Positions 27,185 through 36,935 are shown, numbered from the stretch's first letter. The stretch is DNA of 64,000 nt from Chitinophagaceae bacterium PMP191F (GCA_001302245.1 LGYU01000008.1:62001-126000); one strand, 5' to 3'. Made by a program: numbers and translations. Notes: generated by a model from the letters alone, not told the origin.

Positions 27185-28195
27185 TTATAAACCATACTGT
27201 GCGCTGATCTCCAACATGCGATCAATTGGCTTTTTAGCAGCCAGACGAAGTTGTTCATCCATTATTATCTCAGGAGTTTCATACTCCATACATAGATATA
27301 ATTTTTCTAATGTGTTTAACTTCATATGCGGGCAATCATTGCACGCACAACTATTATCAGGCGGGGCAGGAATAAATGTTTTATGTGGTGATTCCTTCTG
27401 CATCTGGTGAAGGATACCTGTTTCAGTGGCCACAATATATTCGATCGCATCGTCCTTCTGTGTATATTTCAGCAACCCTGTAGTAGATCCGATATAATCT
27501 GACTGGCGTAAAATGGGTTCTTCACATTCGGGGTGTGCAATCAGTTTTGCTTTCGGGTGACGTGCTTTCAGCTTCATGATCTTTTCAAGGCTGAAAATTT
27601 CGTGCACCATGCAGGCACCATTCCACAGTACCATGTTGCGTCCTGTTTTCTTCACCAGGTATGCGCCTAAATTCTTATCAGGTGCAAAAATGATTGGCTG
27701 GTCAGCCGGCACACTTTCTACTATCTTTTCGGCATTACTGGATGTGCAGATGATATCGCTCAAAGCCTTAATGTCTGCAGTACAGTTGATGTAGGAGATA
27801 ACCAGGTGATCGGGATGTTTTTCTTTGAAGCGACGGAACAGATCTGCCGGGGCACTATCTGCCAGTGAGCAGCCAGCCTTGAGATCGGGGAGCAATACTT
27901 TTTTGTGAGGATTGAGAATTTTGGCAGTTTCGGCCATGAAATGCACACCTGCAAAAACGATGATGTCCGCAGTTGTTTTTGCAGCTTGCTGGGCAAGTCC
28001 AAGACTATCGCCAATGTAATCAGCAACGTCTTGTATGTCAGGCTCCTGGTAGTAGTGTGCAAGAATGATGGCATTTTTTTCTTTTTTCAATCTTTCAATT
28101 TCCGCAAACAGATCCAGCGTGGGATCAATTTCGAGGTCCAAATATCCGGATTTCAAAATATTCTCTTTGGCTGCTGCGATGTGGACATCTTCCAT
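27185..28195 (-). CDS. nadA: Quinolinate synthase A
   Basis: [4Fe-4S] enzyme that condenses iminoaspartate and dihydroxyacetone phosphate into quinolinate for NAD synthesis. The three cluster cysteines lie in [19 protein letters not shown] and the C-terminal [14 protein letters not shown]. Substrate-binding segments include [20 protein letters not shown] and [20 protein letters not shown]. Length (336 aa) is normal. nadB and nadC are not in this window. Its start borders the candidate oriC, from which it reads leftward. Confidence 0.97.
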   Translation of the reverse strand: MEDVHIAAAKENILKSGYLDLEIDPTLDLFAEIERLKKEKNAIILAHYYQEPDIQDVADYIGDSLGLAQQAAKTTADIIVFAGVHFMAETAKILNPHKKVLLPDLKAGCSLADSAPADLFRRFKEKHPDHLVISYINCTADIKALSDIICTSSNAEKIVESVPADQPIIFAPDKNLGAYLVKKTGRNMVLWNGACMVHEIFSLEKIMKLKARHPKAKLIAHPECEEPILRQSDYIGSTTGLLKYTQKDDAIEYIVATETGILHQMQKESPHKTFIPAPPDNSCACNDCPHMKLNTLEKLYLCMEYETPEIIMDEQLRLAAKKPIDRMLEISAQYGL

Positions 28196-28474
28196 AGTAT
28201 TCTATATTAATTAATATATTTTTATAAAAACAACTATTACTATTACGGCTGTGGATTCGGGGATAACTCACCTCATCACTTATTTGGTAAAATTACAATA
28301 ATGTGTTTATCCACGGTTTTCCACAAATCACTAACAATTAAGAAACTGCGCTGGTTCTCACTTTTAGTGTGTTTTCCACGTTGGTGAATATAAAAACAGG
28401 GAGTAAAAAAAATGACTGTTGTGAACAAGGTGACACTGTGAATGGAGCTGGGATAATTGGTGGGTTTTGTACAG

Positions 28475-28505
28475 ATTTCGGCAGTCGGGTTCCCGGAGCC
28501 GAAAT
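28475..28505. repeat. Hairpin inside the candidate origin
   Basis: ATTTCGGC and GCCGAAAT form the outer stem, with an inner CGGG/CCCG stem around a 2-nt loop. There is no adjacent T run, so it is not a terminator. Confidence 0.6.
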
Positions 28506-28727
28506 TATTAGCCAACTATCCACTGCCGGCAATGTGAATGAACCGGGGTTATCCACAGTATTATTTTTTTATGCCCAGTTTCTGTGGATTTCGTTTTTTG
28601 ACGTCCGGAAGCGGTTTTGTGGTCTCAAAAAAGAATAAATAAAAATGCTTTCCGAAACCAGGTTTATCCACCGGAATCGGTTTTACAGAAAGCTTGATTG
28701 ATACCGTTTTTGAACTGTTTTCCACAA

Positions 28728-28758
28728 TTTGTTCATAACCTTTTTTCTCCTATTTTTG
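28728..28758 (+). promoter_or_regulatory. Bacteroidota promoter of the PpiD-type gene
   Basis: TTTG at 28728-28731 and TATTTTTG at 28751-28758 match the -33 and -7 elements exactly, with a 19-bp spacer. The last DnaA-like box (28718-28726) lies immediately upstream, so DnaA could affect this promoter. Confidence 0.75.
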
Positions 28759-28792
28759 CCATCCTTTTAAACACGTACGGTAATATATTATT

Positions 28793-30937
28793 ATGTCTAT
28801 TCTTCAAAGTATTCGTGACAGAGCTGCCTGGATCATCATTGCAGCGATTGCTCTCGCCTTGATCGCTTTTATTGTTCAGGACGCCCTGCAAGGTGGCAGA
28901 GGCGGAGGATTGTTTGGTAAGTCCTCTACTACTATGGGTAAGATTAATGGTACCAAAGTAGATTACTTGGAATTTGAACAGAAAGCCAAAGTAGCGGAAG
29001 AAAATTACCGTAACAGCGGTCAGCAGGTAGATGAGCAGCTGCGTCGCAGAATCCGCGAAAGCTTATGGAACCAGTATGTGGAAGATGCCGTGTTTGATAA
29101 AGAGCTGGATAAGCTGGGTGTTGAAGTTGGCGACAACAAAGAAATGGGTGATATATTATATGGTGCAAACCCACCCGAGCAACTGAAACAGGCCTTCACC
29201 GATCCTAAAACCGGTGTATATGATGGCCAGGCTGCTTACCAGGCTATCAAGTCACTGAAAAAAGGAAGCGCACAATACAATAGCTTCCATGGTGAGTTTA
29301 TTCCTGCCATAAAAAAATTACGCCAGAAAGAAAAGTTCGTAGAGTTGTTGTCAAAAAGCTACTATGTTCCCAAATGGCTGGTTGAAAAAGTAAATGCTGA
29401 AAACAGTCAGCGTTCCACCATCTCTTATGTAGCTATCCCTTACAGCACCATTTCTGATTCTACTGTAAAAGTTACAGACGATGAGATCCAGAAATATGTG
29501 GATGCACACAAAGCTGCTTTCAAACAGGAAACTTCCAGAACTATACAATATGTAATGTTCAACGCTGGTCCAAATGGTGGTGACAGTGCCCTGGTATATG
29601 ATCAGCTTGCCAAGATCAAAGACAGCTTTGCGCGCGTACCGGCTTCCGGCATCAGTGCATTTTTGTTGTCTGAGAACAGCCAGTCTCCTTTCTATGAAAG
29701 TAACATCAGCCGCAAGGAGATCAGAATTCCCAATATTGATTCTATCATCAGCGTACCTCCTGGCGTAGTGCATGGTCCGTATACGGATGTTAACTCCTAT
29801 GTACTTTCACGCGTAGTGGATGTAAAACAATGGCCCGACACTGTAAAAGTGCGTCATATATTAATAGCTACTCACCAGCGTAATGAGAATGGACAGATGA
29901 TCCCCGTTCGTGAAGATGGTGACGCTAAAAAACTGGCCGATAGTATTGCTACTGTTATCAGAGGCGGATCTAATTTCGATACACTGTGTGTAAAATTCTC
30001 TGATGATCCCGGCAGCAAAGAAAAAGGTGGTGTATATGAAAATATCACTACCGGCAAAATGGTGGCTTCGTTCAACGATTTCATTTTTGGTAATGGTACC
30101 GGTGCCAAAGGCGTGGTAAAAACTGAATTTGGATACCATTATATAGAAGTACTCTCTCAGAAAGGTTCTTCACCGGCATACAAAATTGCATACCTGTCCA
30201 AACCTATTTATGCCAGTGATCAGACGGTGAACGCTGCAAACGGACTGGCATCGCAGTTTGCCGCTGAAAGCCGTTCTTTTAAAGAGTTTGAGGCAAACGC
30301 CAAAAAACAGAATGTTAATATTTTCACCGCTCCGGATGTAAAACCCAATGATGAAAATATTATGGGCCTCGGTAGCAGCCGCGAACTGGTTCGCTGGGCA
30401 TACAATGATGCCAAAGAAGGCAAAGTTGCTGACCATAGTTTCCTGGTGGGTGATAAATATGTAGTACCTGTTGTAGTGTCTATCAACGAAAAAGGAACCA
30501 TGTCTGCTGCAAAGGCACGTCCCATGGTTGAATATAAAATACGCAACCGCAAAAAAGCAGAACTGATTGCACAAAAAGTAGGTAGTTCTTCCGCTTCACT
30601 TGAAGCCATCAGCAAAGCTGTTAATCAACCTGTATTAACTGCAGATAGCCTGTCTTTTGCCAATGGCTTTATTCCCAATGTTGGTAATGAACTGAAAGTG
30701 ATTGGTGCTGCTTTCAATAAAGCAAACCAAACCAAAGTTTCTGATCCTATCAGCGGTGAAATGGGTGTGTTCTATATTAAAATAAACAATATTGTGGCGG
30801 TGCCCAGTGTTGCATTTGATGCTAAACAGCAACAGACCATCCAGCAACAGCAGCAACAGAGTATGATCGGCTACAGAATTATGGATATTATTAAGAAAGC
30901 GGCCGATATCCAGGATAATCGCGTTAGATTCTATTAA
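28793..30937 (+). CDS. ppiD: PpiD/SurA-type periplasmic peptidyl-prolyl isomerase
   Basis: Membrane-anchored chaperone that helps fold exported proteins. A single N-terminal helix (about residues 12-29, WIIIAAIALALIAFIVQ) anchors a SurA_N-like helical region (GTKVDYLEFEQKAKVAEENY). A parvulin domain spans about residues 350-455 (VRHILIATHQ, FDTLCVKFSDDPGSKEKGG, VKTEFGYHYIEVL), followed by a second, degenerate isomerase-like region. At 714 aa it is a typical Bacteroidota PpiD. The C-terminus has a Gln-rich stretch (KQQQTIQQQQQQ). It has its own promoter and terminator, so it is monocistronic. Confidence 0.93.
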   Translation: MSILQSIRDRAAWIIIAAIALALIAFIVQDALQGGRGGGLFGKSSTTMGKINGTKVDYLEFEQKAKVAEENYRNSGQQVDEQLRRRIRESLWNQYVEDAVFDKELDKLGVEVGDNKEMGDILYGANPPEQLKQAFTDPKTGVYDGQAAYQAIKSLKKGSAQYNSFHGEFIPAIKKLRQKEKFVELLSKSYYVPKWLVEKVNAENSQRSTISYVAIPYSTISDSTVKVTDDEIQKYVDAHKAAFKQETSRTIQYVMFNAGPNGGDSALVYDQLAKIKDSFARVPASGISAFLLSENSQSPFYESNISRKEIRIPNIDSIISVPPGVVHGPYTDVNSYVLSRVVDVKQWPDTVKVRHILIATHQRNENGQMIPVREDGDAKKLADSIATVIRGGSNFDTLCVKFSDDPGSKEKGGVYENITTGKMVASFNDFIFGNGTGAKGVVKTEFGYHYIEVLSQKGSSPAYKIAYLSKPIYASDQTVNAANGLASQFAAESRSFKEFEANAKKQNVNIFTAPDVKPNDENIMGLGSSRELVRWAYNDAKEGKVADHSFLVGDKYVVPVVVSINEKGTMSAAKARPMVEYKIRNRKKAELIAQKVGSSSASLEAISKAVNQPVLTADSLSFANGFIPNVGNELKVIGAAFNKANQTKVSDPISGEMGVFYIKINNIVAVPSVAFDAKQQQTIQQQQQQSMIGYRIMDIIKKAADIQDNRVRFY

Positions 30938-30958
30938 TAGGTGGAATATATTTTTAGG

Positions 30959-30984
30959 AAGCCCCCGTTTACGGGGGCTTTTTT
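30959..30984 (+). terminator. Intrinsic terminator of the PpiD-type gene
   Basis: AAGCCCCCG and CGGGGGCTT form a 9-bp stem with a 4-nt loop, followed by a T run, 21 bp past the stop. Confidence 0.92.
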
Positions 30985-31070
30985 ATTATATGGTGTTTTT
31001 TGATGCTTTCCTGCTTTTACAGGAACCATTTCCATTGTAACTTTGTTAATGATACTGCAAACGGGCGTAT

Positions 31071-31577
31071 ATGAGTGATGAGATAATTAATAAAGTAGCC
31101 GCCAGCGGATTGATTTCGCTAAACCTGGAGGATTATTATCCCCGGCAGGAAATTGCAGTGTTTGATCTGAAGCCACATCTGTTCAGAGAACTGATACTGA
31201 AAGAAAAAGAATTTCGTGTTGCATTGCAGCAAACAGACTGGTTGCAATACCAGCATAAAGTGGTGGCAGTAACCTGCACAGCAGATGCCATTATACCGAT
31301 GTGGGCATATATGCTGGTAGCGGTGTATCTTGAACCAGTAGCAAAGGATATCATTTTTGGTGATGAAGCTGCTGCGCGCAAACAATTGTTCCTGAAAAAT
31401 ATTGATGCCATTGATGTGCAGGAATATGCTGACAAAAGGTTGGTGATAAAAGGTTGTGGTGATCTGCCGGTAGGTGAATTTGCATATATGGAGATCACAA
31501 AAAAACTGCGGTCGGTTGCCAAAAGCATTATGTATGGTGAACCCTGCAGCACAGTGCCTATTTATAAAAAGAAATGA
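31071..31577 (+). CDS. DUF2480 family protein
   Basis: A 168-aa protein of unknown function belonging to a family I know mainly from Bacteroidota. Recognisable segments are GLISLNLEDYYPRQEIAVFD, LILKEKEFR, the central VAVTCTADAIIPMWAYMLVA and KGCGDLPVGEFAYMEITKKL. It has several cysteines (TCTAD, KGCGD, GEPCST) but no clear metal motif or signal peptide, so it is probably cytosolic. It is bracketed by terminators and thus stands alone before the cyd genes. Confidence 0.88.
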   Translation: MSDEIINKVAASGLISLNLEDYYPRQEIAVFDLKPHLFRELILKEKEFRVALQQTDWLQYQHKVVAVTCTADAIIPMWAYMLVAVYLEPVAKDIIFGDEAAARKQLFLKNIDAIDVQEYADKRLVIKGCGDLPVGEFAYMEITKKLRSVAKSIMYGEPCSTVPIYKKK

Positions 31578-31588
31578 TATTGTAATAG

Positions 31589-31613
31589 CCGTTGTGTCCG
31601 CAACGGTTTTTTT
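31589..31613 (+). terminator. Intrinsic terminator after the DUF2480 gene
   Basis: CCGTTG and CAACGG pair around a 6-nt loop and lead straight into a run of seven T. Confidence 0.8.
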
Positions 31614-31751
31614 ATGCCTGGTATGGTAATGATGATGATGGTGTATTTTTTGTTCAATGTGCAATTGAGCCCCACGTTTGTCGCGCCATAATGAAGTTGA
31701 CTTTTCATTTGCACATTTTGCAGGATCAATGAATTTTCAAATTATGTCATT

Positions 31752-33131
31752 ATGGACGTAGAAATATTAGCCCGCATCCAGTTTGCCTTTACCATTGCTT
31801 TTCATTACATCTATCCTCCGCTTAGCATTGGCCTTGGATTGATACTGGTCATTTTTGAAGGCATGTATCTGAAAACCGGTAACAAGCTGTATGAACAGGC
31901 AGCTCGTTTCTGGATAAAAATATTTGCGCTGATCTTTGGTATTGGCGTAGCTACTGGTATCATTATGGAATTTGAATTTGGTACCAACTGGGCTACCTAT
32001 TCCAAATATGTAGGAGATATTTTTGGCAGTGCGCTGGCTGCCGAAGGTATTTTTGCTTTTGCACTGGAATCGGGTTTCCTGGGCATACTTATTTTCGGAT
32101 GGAATCGTGTAAGTCCGCGTGTACACTTCTTTTCAACACTCATGGTATTTCTGGGTTCGCTCTTCTCAGCTGTCTGGATCGTAGTAGCCAACTCCTGGCA
32201 GCAAACACCGGCGGGATTTCATATTGTAGGACAGGGAATGGAAGCCAGGGCAGAGATCACCGATTTCTGGGCAATGGTGTTCAATCCATCCAGTGTAGAA
32301 CGAATGATCCATGTATGGATAGGCGCCATACTTTCCGGGGCTTTCCTGGTGCTGAGTGTAAGCGCGTGGTACATTGTGAAAAAACGTCATCTCGAAATTT
32401 CCAAACGTTCCTTTAAAATAGCGCTGACCGTTGCAGTCATCTTTTCAGTATTACAACTGGTGGCTGGTCATAAAAGTGCAGATGGAGTAGCACGCAATCA
32501 ACCCGCAAAACTGGCTGCACTGGAAGGACATTATGATTCTTCTTCCAGGGCCGATATGTACCTGATGGGATATGTGGACAATAAGAACGGACGAACCTAT
32601 GGTATAAAAATACCCGGAGGGTTATCGTTTTTGGTGGAAGGTAATTTCAATGCGCCGGTACAGGGATTGAATGCTTTCAAAAAAGAGGACAGACCCGGCC
32701 AGGTAAATGCAGTATTCCAATTCTATCATATAATGGTAGCCATTGGAATGATACTGATAGTACTATCACTGTATGCAGCATGGCTCAGTTACAAAGGCAA
32801 ATTGTTTGACAAGCGCTGGCTGATGCAGGTCTTTGTATTGTCAGTATTACTTCCACAAATTGCCAACCAGGCAGGATGGTTTGCTGCTGAAATGGGCCGT
32901 CAACCCTGGGTAGTATATGGTTTGCTGCGCACATCAGATGCATTATCGCGTGCAGTGAGTGCCAACCAGGTATTGTTTTCACTAATCATGTTCCTGGTAG
33001 TATACCTGCTGTTGTTTGTATTGTTCCTATACCTGTTGAATAAAAAGATCAAACACGGGCCTGTTGATTATGGTACCAAAGAAGATATTGAAGAAGGCAG
33101 CAAACGTGATAATCCTATACTGGCACATTAA
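31752..33131 (+). CDS. cydA: Cytochrome bd quinol oxidase subunit I
   Basis: Heme-bearing subunit of the high-affinity terminal oxidase; oxidises quinol and reduces oxygen to water. Heme-ligand positions are visible: H18 in [10 protein letters not shown] and H187 in MIHVWIGA. The signature [12 protein letters not shown] lies near residue 376. At 459 aa it is shorter than the E. coli protein, which indicates a short Q-loop form. Multiple membrane helices run throughout. cydB follows after 62 bp, with a tiny membrane ORF behind it. A bd oxidase suits life at low oxygen or under nitrosative stress. Confidence 0.97.
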   Translation: MDVEILARIQFAFTIAFHYIYPPLSIGLGLILVIFEGMYLKTGNKLYEQAARFWIKIFALIFGIGVATGIIMEFEFGTNWATYSKYVGDIFGSALAAEGIFAFALESGFLGILIFGWNRVSPRVHFFSTLMVFLGSLFSAVWIVVANSWQQTPAGFHIVGQGMEARAEITDFWAMVFNPSSVERMIHVWIGAILSGAFLVLSVSAWYIVKKRHLEISKRSFKIALTVAVIFSVLQLVAGHKSADGVARNQPAKLAALEGHYDSSSRADMYLMGYVDNKNGRTYGIKIPGGLSFLVEGNFNAPVQGLNAFKKEDRPGQVNAVFQFYHIMVAIGMILIVLSLYAAWLSYKGKLFDKRWLMQVFVLSVLLPQIANQAGWFAAEMGRQPWVVYGLLRTSDALSRAVSANQVLFSLIMFLVVYLLLFVLFLYLLNKKIKHGPVDYGTKEDIEEGSKRDNPILAH

Positions 33132-33193
33132 CAGGTGAATAATATTACTAACAACAAAAACAGAACTACGCTCATTCATTTAATAAAGAAATT

Positions 33194-34228
33194 ATGGAAA
33201 CTTTTTTAGGGTTGGATTATAACCTGTGGTGGTTTCTTGTATTTGGTGGCGTTATCAGCGGGTATGCTATACTGGATGGTTTTGACCTGGGTGCAGGCGC
33301 ATTGCACCTGTTGCTGAATAAAGAACAAAGCCGCCGTATTGCATTGAATGCTATTGGACCTGTATGGGATGGAAATGAAGTGTGGCTGGTGATTGGCGGT
33401 GGTGCTTTGTTTGCAGGGTTTCCGGTTGCCTATGCAGCCATCTTTTCTGCATTCTATGTTCCCTTTATGGTATTTATGGTAGGACTGATCTTCCGTGCTG
33501 TTGCCATTGAATTCAGAAGTAAAGAAACCATGCTGTGGTGGAGAAAAACGTGGGACATTGTATACTGTATTGCGTGTATCATAATTTCATTGTCACTGGG
33601 CCTGATGCTGGGCAATGTGGCTTTTGGTATTCCCCTGAATGAACACCTGGAGTTTTCCGGCAACTGGCTTTCTTTTTTTAATCCTTTCTCTATACTGGTA
33701 GCCATTACCACGCTGGCATTGTTTATGATGCATGGTGCTATTTATCTCACTATGAAAACGGAGAACAGACTGTATGCAAAACTGCATATCCTGTCCAAGA
33801 ACTTCGTTATCTTCTTTGTACTAAGTTTTGTGATTACCACGTTGTATACTTTACTGTATGTGCCACACCTGAGTGATTTTTTTCGCAGTCATCCCGTAGG
33901 ATTTATTATACCCGTGTTGATGGTGCTTGCTATTGCCAATATTCCGCGACAATTGAAGAAAGGAAAATTCCGCTATGCATTTCTCAGCTCGGCAGTTACT
34001 ATTTCATTACTGCTGATCATGGTAGCGCTGGAAGTATTTCCATTCCTGTTATTTTCCAGCGGCAACCCGGCTAATAGTATAACTATTCACAATGCAGCAG
34101 CTTCTGCCACTACGATGCGCATCCTGCTGATCATTGCATTAATCGGAACGCCGCTGGTGGCTATCTATACTATATTTGTGTTCTGGACCTTTAAAGGAAA
34201 AGTGAAACTGGATGAAATGAGTTATTGA
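33194..34228 (+). CDS. cydB: Cytochrome bd quinol oxidase subunit II
   Basis: Second polytopic subunit of the bd oxidase. The N-terminus carries LWWFLVFGGVISGYAILDGF and DLGAGALHLLL, then IGPVWDGNEVWLVIGGGALFAGFP, which is the best conserved stretch of the family. At 344 aa it is of normal length. No cydCD heme/thiol exporter genes follow. It is co-oriented with cydA and probably on the same transcript. Confidence 0.96.
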   Translation: METFLGLDYNLWWFLVFGGVISGYAILDGFDLGAGALHLLLNKEQSRRIALNAIGPVWDGNEVWLVIGGGALFAGFPVAYAAIFSAFYVPFMVFMVGLIFRAVAIEFRSKETMLWWRKTWDIVYCIACIIISLSLGLMLGNVAFGIPLNEHLEFSGNWLSFFNPFSILVAITTLALFMMHGAIYLTMKTENRLYAKLHILSKNFVIFFVLSFVITTLYTLLYVPHLSDFFRSHPVGFIIPVLMVLAIANIPRQLKKGKFRYAFLSSAVTISLLLIMVALEVFPFLLFSSGNPANSITIHNAAASATTMRILLIIALIGTPLVAIYTIFVFWTFKGKVKLDEMSY

Positions 34229-34258
34229 TGTGCAAAACACAATTCAATTTGCTGGCAG

Positions 34259-34372
34259 ATGGATGATGATAAAGACCTCTGGAAATTCCAGGTAAAAAAG
34301 AAACTATTACTTTTTGGGTTGCTTTTATTAGCAGGCGTGATCATTATTGTATGCGTGGCTACTTGTAACTGA
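34259..34372 (+). CDS. 37-aa single-helix membrane protein behind cydB (CydX-like position)
   Basis: Reading from the ATG at 34259 gives MDDDKDLWKFQVKKKLLLFG, continuing into one hydrophobic helix (about residues 16-35) and ending ATCN. The stop is at 34370-34372. Size and place, directly after cydB, match the small bd-oxidase subunits such as CydX, which is also about 37 aa in E. coli. Sequence similarity to CydX is not evident, so the assignment is by context. A basic KKK precedes the helix, which predicts the N-terminus in the cytoplasm. It overlaps no other gene and ends 23 bp before corA on the opposite strand. Confidence 0.6.
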   Translation: MDDDKDLWKFQVKKKLLLFGLLLLAGVIIIVCVATCN

Positions 34373-34394
34373 TGAATCATGAAAGCTGGAATGA

Positions 34395-35492
34395 TCAGAA
34401 CCAACCACGTTTTCTGAACATGCGTAGCATCCAGATAGGAATGATCAGCATTAAGCCTACTGCAATAAAAAATCCCCAGCGGTTGTGCAGGTAAGGGATC
34501 ACTTCGAAGTTCATACCGAATATACCACCGATAACGGTGGCCGGTGCCAGTAAGCAGGTTACAATGGCCATTACCTTCATCACTTCGTTCATCCTCAGGT
34601 TTACATTGTTGATGTAGAGGTCCTGCATACTCATCATCATATCACGATAGTTCTCACTCAGATCAAATGCCTGTACAATGTGATCGTAAACGTCTTTGAA
34701 ATATTTGGTGGTCCTGTCGTCCAGTAATTCGCTTTCGCTGCGCAGAATGCCATTAATCAGATCCCGAACCGGTGCAAAGTTTCTTTTTAATACGATCAGT
34801 TCTTTGCGTTGCATATTTATTTTAGCCAGCGAACGGGTATTACTATTGCGGATCACTTCTTCTTCCAACATTTCCATCTGTTCGCCCACTTTTTCCATCA
34901 CCGTAAAATAGTTGTCCACGATCATATCCAGCAGTGAGTAACACAGATAGTCTGCAGAACGCTGGCGTATCTTGCTATTGGCGATCTTTAAGCGGTTGCG
35001 GATCGGATTGAACACATCCCTGCTGGCATCGTCCTGGAAGGAAATCACAAAATCTTTACCCAACGCAATACTGATCTGCTCTATCTCTACTGTTTTTTTC
35101 TGTTCATTGAAGTACAACATATTCAGCAGGCAGAATAAAACGCCTTCCACCTCATCCATTTTCGGACGTTGATTTACACTCAGGATATCTTCTATCAGCA
35201 ACGGGTGTATTTCGTAATGATTGCAAACGGTTTCCACATCTGCTTTCCGCAAACCATCAATATTTATCCAGGTAATACGGTTGTTCGATTTGAACCGGAA
35301 ACAATCTGTAATGGATTTGTACGAGTGCTCTTCCACAGTATTCACATCATAGTCATATACTGTGATGGTAACATCCTGAGCTTCTTCGCGCGTTGGAATC
35401 ACTGTGGGATTGATATACAGTAGTTCTTTGGTACGTTGTGTACCAAACAAAGAAGGCAATGACAGGTATCGGAGATATTTCTGCGGGCTCAT
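34395..35492 (-). CDS. corA: CorA family magnesium/divalent metal transporter
   Basis: Homopentameric Mg2+ (or Co2+, Ni2+) channel. The long cytoplasmic N-terminal part includes ITWINIDGLRKADVETVCNH and LLIEDILSVNQRPKMDE, typical of CorA. The long stalk helix follows, then two transmembrane helices at the C-terminus with the selectivity motif GMN in GGIFGMNFEVIPYL. A basic C-terminal tail (RMFRKRG) is also usual. At 365 aa it is a normal family member. It converges with the cyd transcript. Confidence 0.95.
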   Translation of the reverse strand: MSPQKYLRYLSLPSLFGTQRTKELLYINPTVIPTREEAQDVTITVYDYDVNTVEEHSYKSITDCFRFKSNNRITWINIDGLRKADVETVCNHYEIHPLLIEDILSVNQRPKMDEVEGVLFCLLNMLYFNEQKKTVEIEQISIALGKDFVISFQDDASRDVFNPIRNRLKIANSKIRQRSADYLCYSLLDMIVDNYFTVMEKVGEQMEMLEEEVIRNSNTRSLAKINMQRKELIVLKRNFAPVRDLINGILRSESELLDDRTTKYFKDVYDHIVQAFDLSENYRDMMMSMQDLYINNVNLRMNEVMKVMAIVTCLLAPATVIGGIFGMNFEVIPYLHNRWGFFIAVGLMLIIPIWMLRMFRKRGWF

Positions 35493-35553
35493 GTAGCTCT
35501 AAAATATGCTATAAGTTAAGCATTAATGTATAAAAGAACAATTGTATAAAAAC

Positions 35554-35585
35554 AATGCCACTCCCGAAAGAATGGCATTTATTAA
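35554..35585 (-). terminator. Hairpin downstream of kdnB
   Basis: AATGCCA (35554-35560) and TGGCATT (35573-35579) pair over 12 nt, 30 bp beyond the kdnB stop. On the minus strand the following tail is only moderately T-rich. Confidence 0.4.
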
Positions 35586-35609
35586 TATTGTCGGCCTTGA
35601 GTAATACGC

Positions 35610-36683
35610 TTATAATTTTTCGTACAAAGCTCTCAACTTTTCGCGTGTCATGGTCTTTTCCCAGTCTTTACCCAGCGCATTTTCCCACAGCGGTTTCATG
35701 CCCAGAGAAACATTGATCATAATATCAAACTGTTCATCCGTAAGACCTTTACAGATACCTGTAGGGATATCAATCTTGTTTTTTTCAACCATGCGTTTGA
35801 ACTCAGCAGCGCCTTCAGGATAGTATTCATCCAGGTGATTCATTACAATGCAGTTTCCGATACCGTGTTTGGTACCCAGCAGATAACTTAAGCCATAACT
35901 TACTGCATGTGCTACACCTACCTGTGAATAGGCGATGCTCATACCACCGGCATAGGAGGCCATCATCAGTTTATCGTCGGCATCATCATCCCAATGATCT
36001 TTTTCCAGGAAAATGTGCTGGCACAATTGCAATGCTTTTTCACCATACGATTTACTGAATTCATTCAGATAGGTACCCTGTAAACTTTCAATACAGTGAA
36101 TGTAACAGTCCATGCCGGTATAAAAACGCTGGTTCGCCGGTGCATTGGCACATAATTCAGGATCCAGTACTATCTGGTCGAAAGGAGTAAAATCAGAGTT
36201 CATGCCCAGTTTTCGGGTAGGCCCGGTTAATACAGTGGTGCGGGAAACCTCTGCACCGGTACCACTCAGGGTAGGAATACCGGCTTTGTATACGCCGGGC
36301 ACTTTCACCAGGTCCCAACCCTGGTAATCGGCAGAGGAGCCGGGATTGGTCATCATAAGTGATACAGCTTTGGCAAGATCCATGGCCGAACCACCGCCAA
36401 TACCAATAATACCGCTTACAGTGCCAAATTCTTCTTTTAGCTGTGTAGCCAGTTTATCAACATAAGTGGTTTTGGGCTCGTATGTAACGTCTACAAAAAC
36501 AATTTTGTCTTTACCACGCAGCGGAACACGGCTGGCCAGTGGTTTACCTTCAAAAAAATGATCTACCAGGAAAATTATGGGAGCATCACCTTTTCGCTGG
36601 GGAGCAAGTATTTCGTCGAGTTGGTTAAAACTGCCGCGGCCATACACCACGTAGCTTACCATTTTAAAGTTCCGGAAATTCAT
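35610..36683 (-). CDS. kdnB: 3-deoxy-manno-octulosonate 8-oxidase (KdnB-type iron alcohol dehydrogenase)
   Basis: Oxidises the C8 hydroxyl of Kdo to the aldehyde that KdnA aminates. It is a group III metal-dependent alcohol dehydrogenase. GGGSAMD (96-102) is the NAD-binding turn, and the metal ligands are D192 and H196 in TGMDCYIHC, H259 in GVAHAVSYG and H273 in TKHGIGN. The start MNFRNFKMVSYVVYGRGSF, DYQGWDLVK and SGTGAEVSRT resemble Shewanella KdnB as I recall it, and from the ATG at 36683 the length is 357 aa. The longer frame from 36710 adds nine residues lacking in that family. kdnA and kdsB elsewhere in the window support the call. Confidence 0.88.
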   Translation of the reverse strand: MNFRNFKMVSYVVYGRGSFNQLDEILAPQRKGDAPIIFLVDHFFEGKPLASRVPLRGKDKIVFVDVTYEPKTTYVDKLATQLKEEFGTVSGIIGIGGGSAMDLAKAVSLMMTNPGSSADYQGWDLVKVPGVYKAGIPTLSGTGAEVSRTTVLTGPTRKLGMNSDFTPFDQIVLDPELCANAPANQRFYTGMDCYIHCIESLQGTYLNEFSKSYGEKALQLCQHIFLEKDHWDDDADDKLMMASYAGGMSIAYSQVGVAHAVSYGLSYLLGTKHGIGNCIVMNHLDEYYPEGAAEFKRMVEKNKIDIPTGICKGLTDEQFDIMINVSLGMKPLWENALGKDWEKTMTREKLRALYEKL

Positions 36684-36879
36684 GGTTGTATTTTTTGCTA
36701 AAGTGGGCACAAAGGTATGGAAAACATAAGGTCTGCAACTGTCCGCGAAAAGATAGGTTTATTGTGGAAAAAGGAACATTTTTTACTCCGGCAAAGTACA
36801 ATATTGAACAGGGCAGCCGGGAAAAGGGGAGTATGTTATCATGTTTGTACAAAATATCTCAATTTATAAATAGTACATA

Positions 36880-36935
36880 TACCGATAGATAAAACCTATT
36901 AAATCATAGATCAAATCAATTAAAATCTATCGGTA
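36880..36935. promoter_or_regulatory. OxyR-like operator upstream of the peroxiredoxin
   Basis: ATAG-N7-CTAT occurs at 36885-36899, with the inner t and a of the OxyR pattern also present. A second copy, ATAG-N7-CAAT, follows at 36906-36920 after 6 bp instead of the usual 7. The whole is framed by perfect 11-bp inverted arms TACCGATAGAT (36880-36890) and ATCTATCGGTA (36925-36935). It lies just upstream of a CATCTTTG near-consensus -7 element (36944-36951), where an activator would bind. Confidence 0.55.

Larger units (their letters stand above)
28196..28792. other. oriC: Candidate chromosomal replication origin (oriC)
   Basis: A gene-free 597-bp gap between divergent nadA and the PpiD gene carries a cluster of DnaA-box-like 9-mers. 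One is perfect, TTATCCACA at 28549-28557. The rest have one or two mismatches: 28307-28315 (TTATCCACG), 28317-28325 (TTTTCCACA), 28372-28380 (TTTTCCACG), 28516-28524 (CTATCCACT), 28674-28682 (TTATCCACC) and 28718-28726 (TTTTCCACA), plus weaker inverse copies at 28250-28258 and 28583-28591. The nadA end (28201-28245) is almost pure A+T, a natural unwinding element. A strong hairpin lies at 28475-28505. parS-like sites and mnmG are 2-4 kb away and dnaN 15 kb away. dnaA itself is not seen. Confidence 0.75.

Noticed and set aside
28276-28638. Several 70-90-codon frames inside the candidate origin
   Set aside because: They overlap one another on both strands, have no family resemblance and run across the DnaA boxes and the hairpin.
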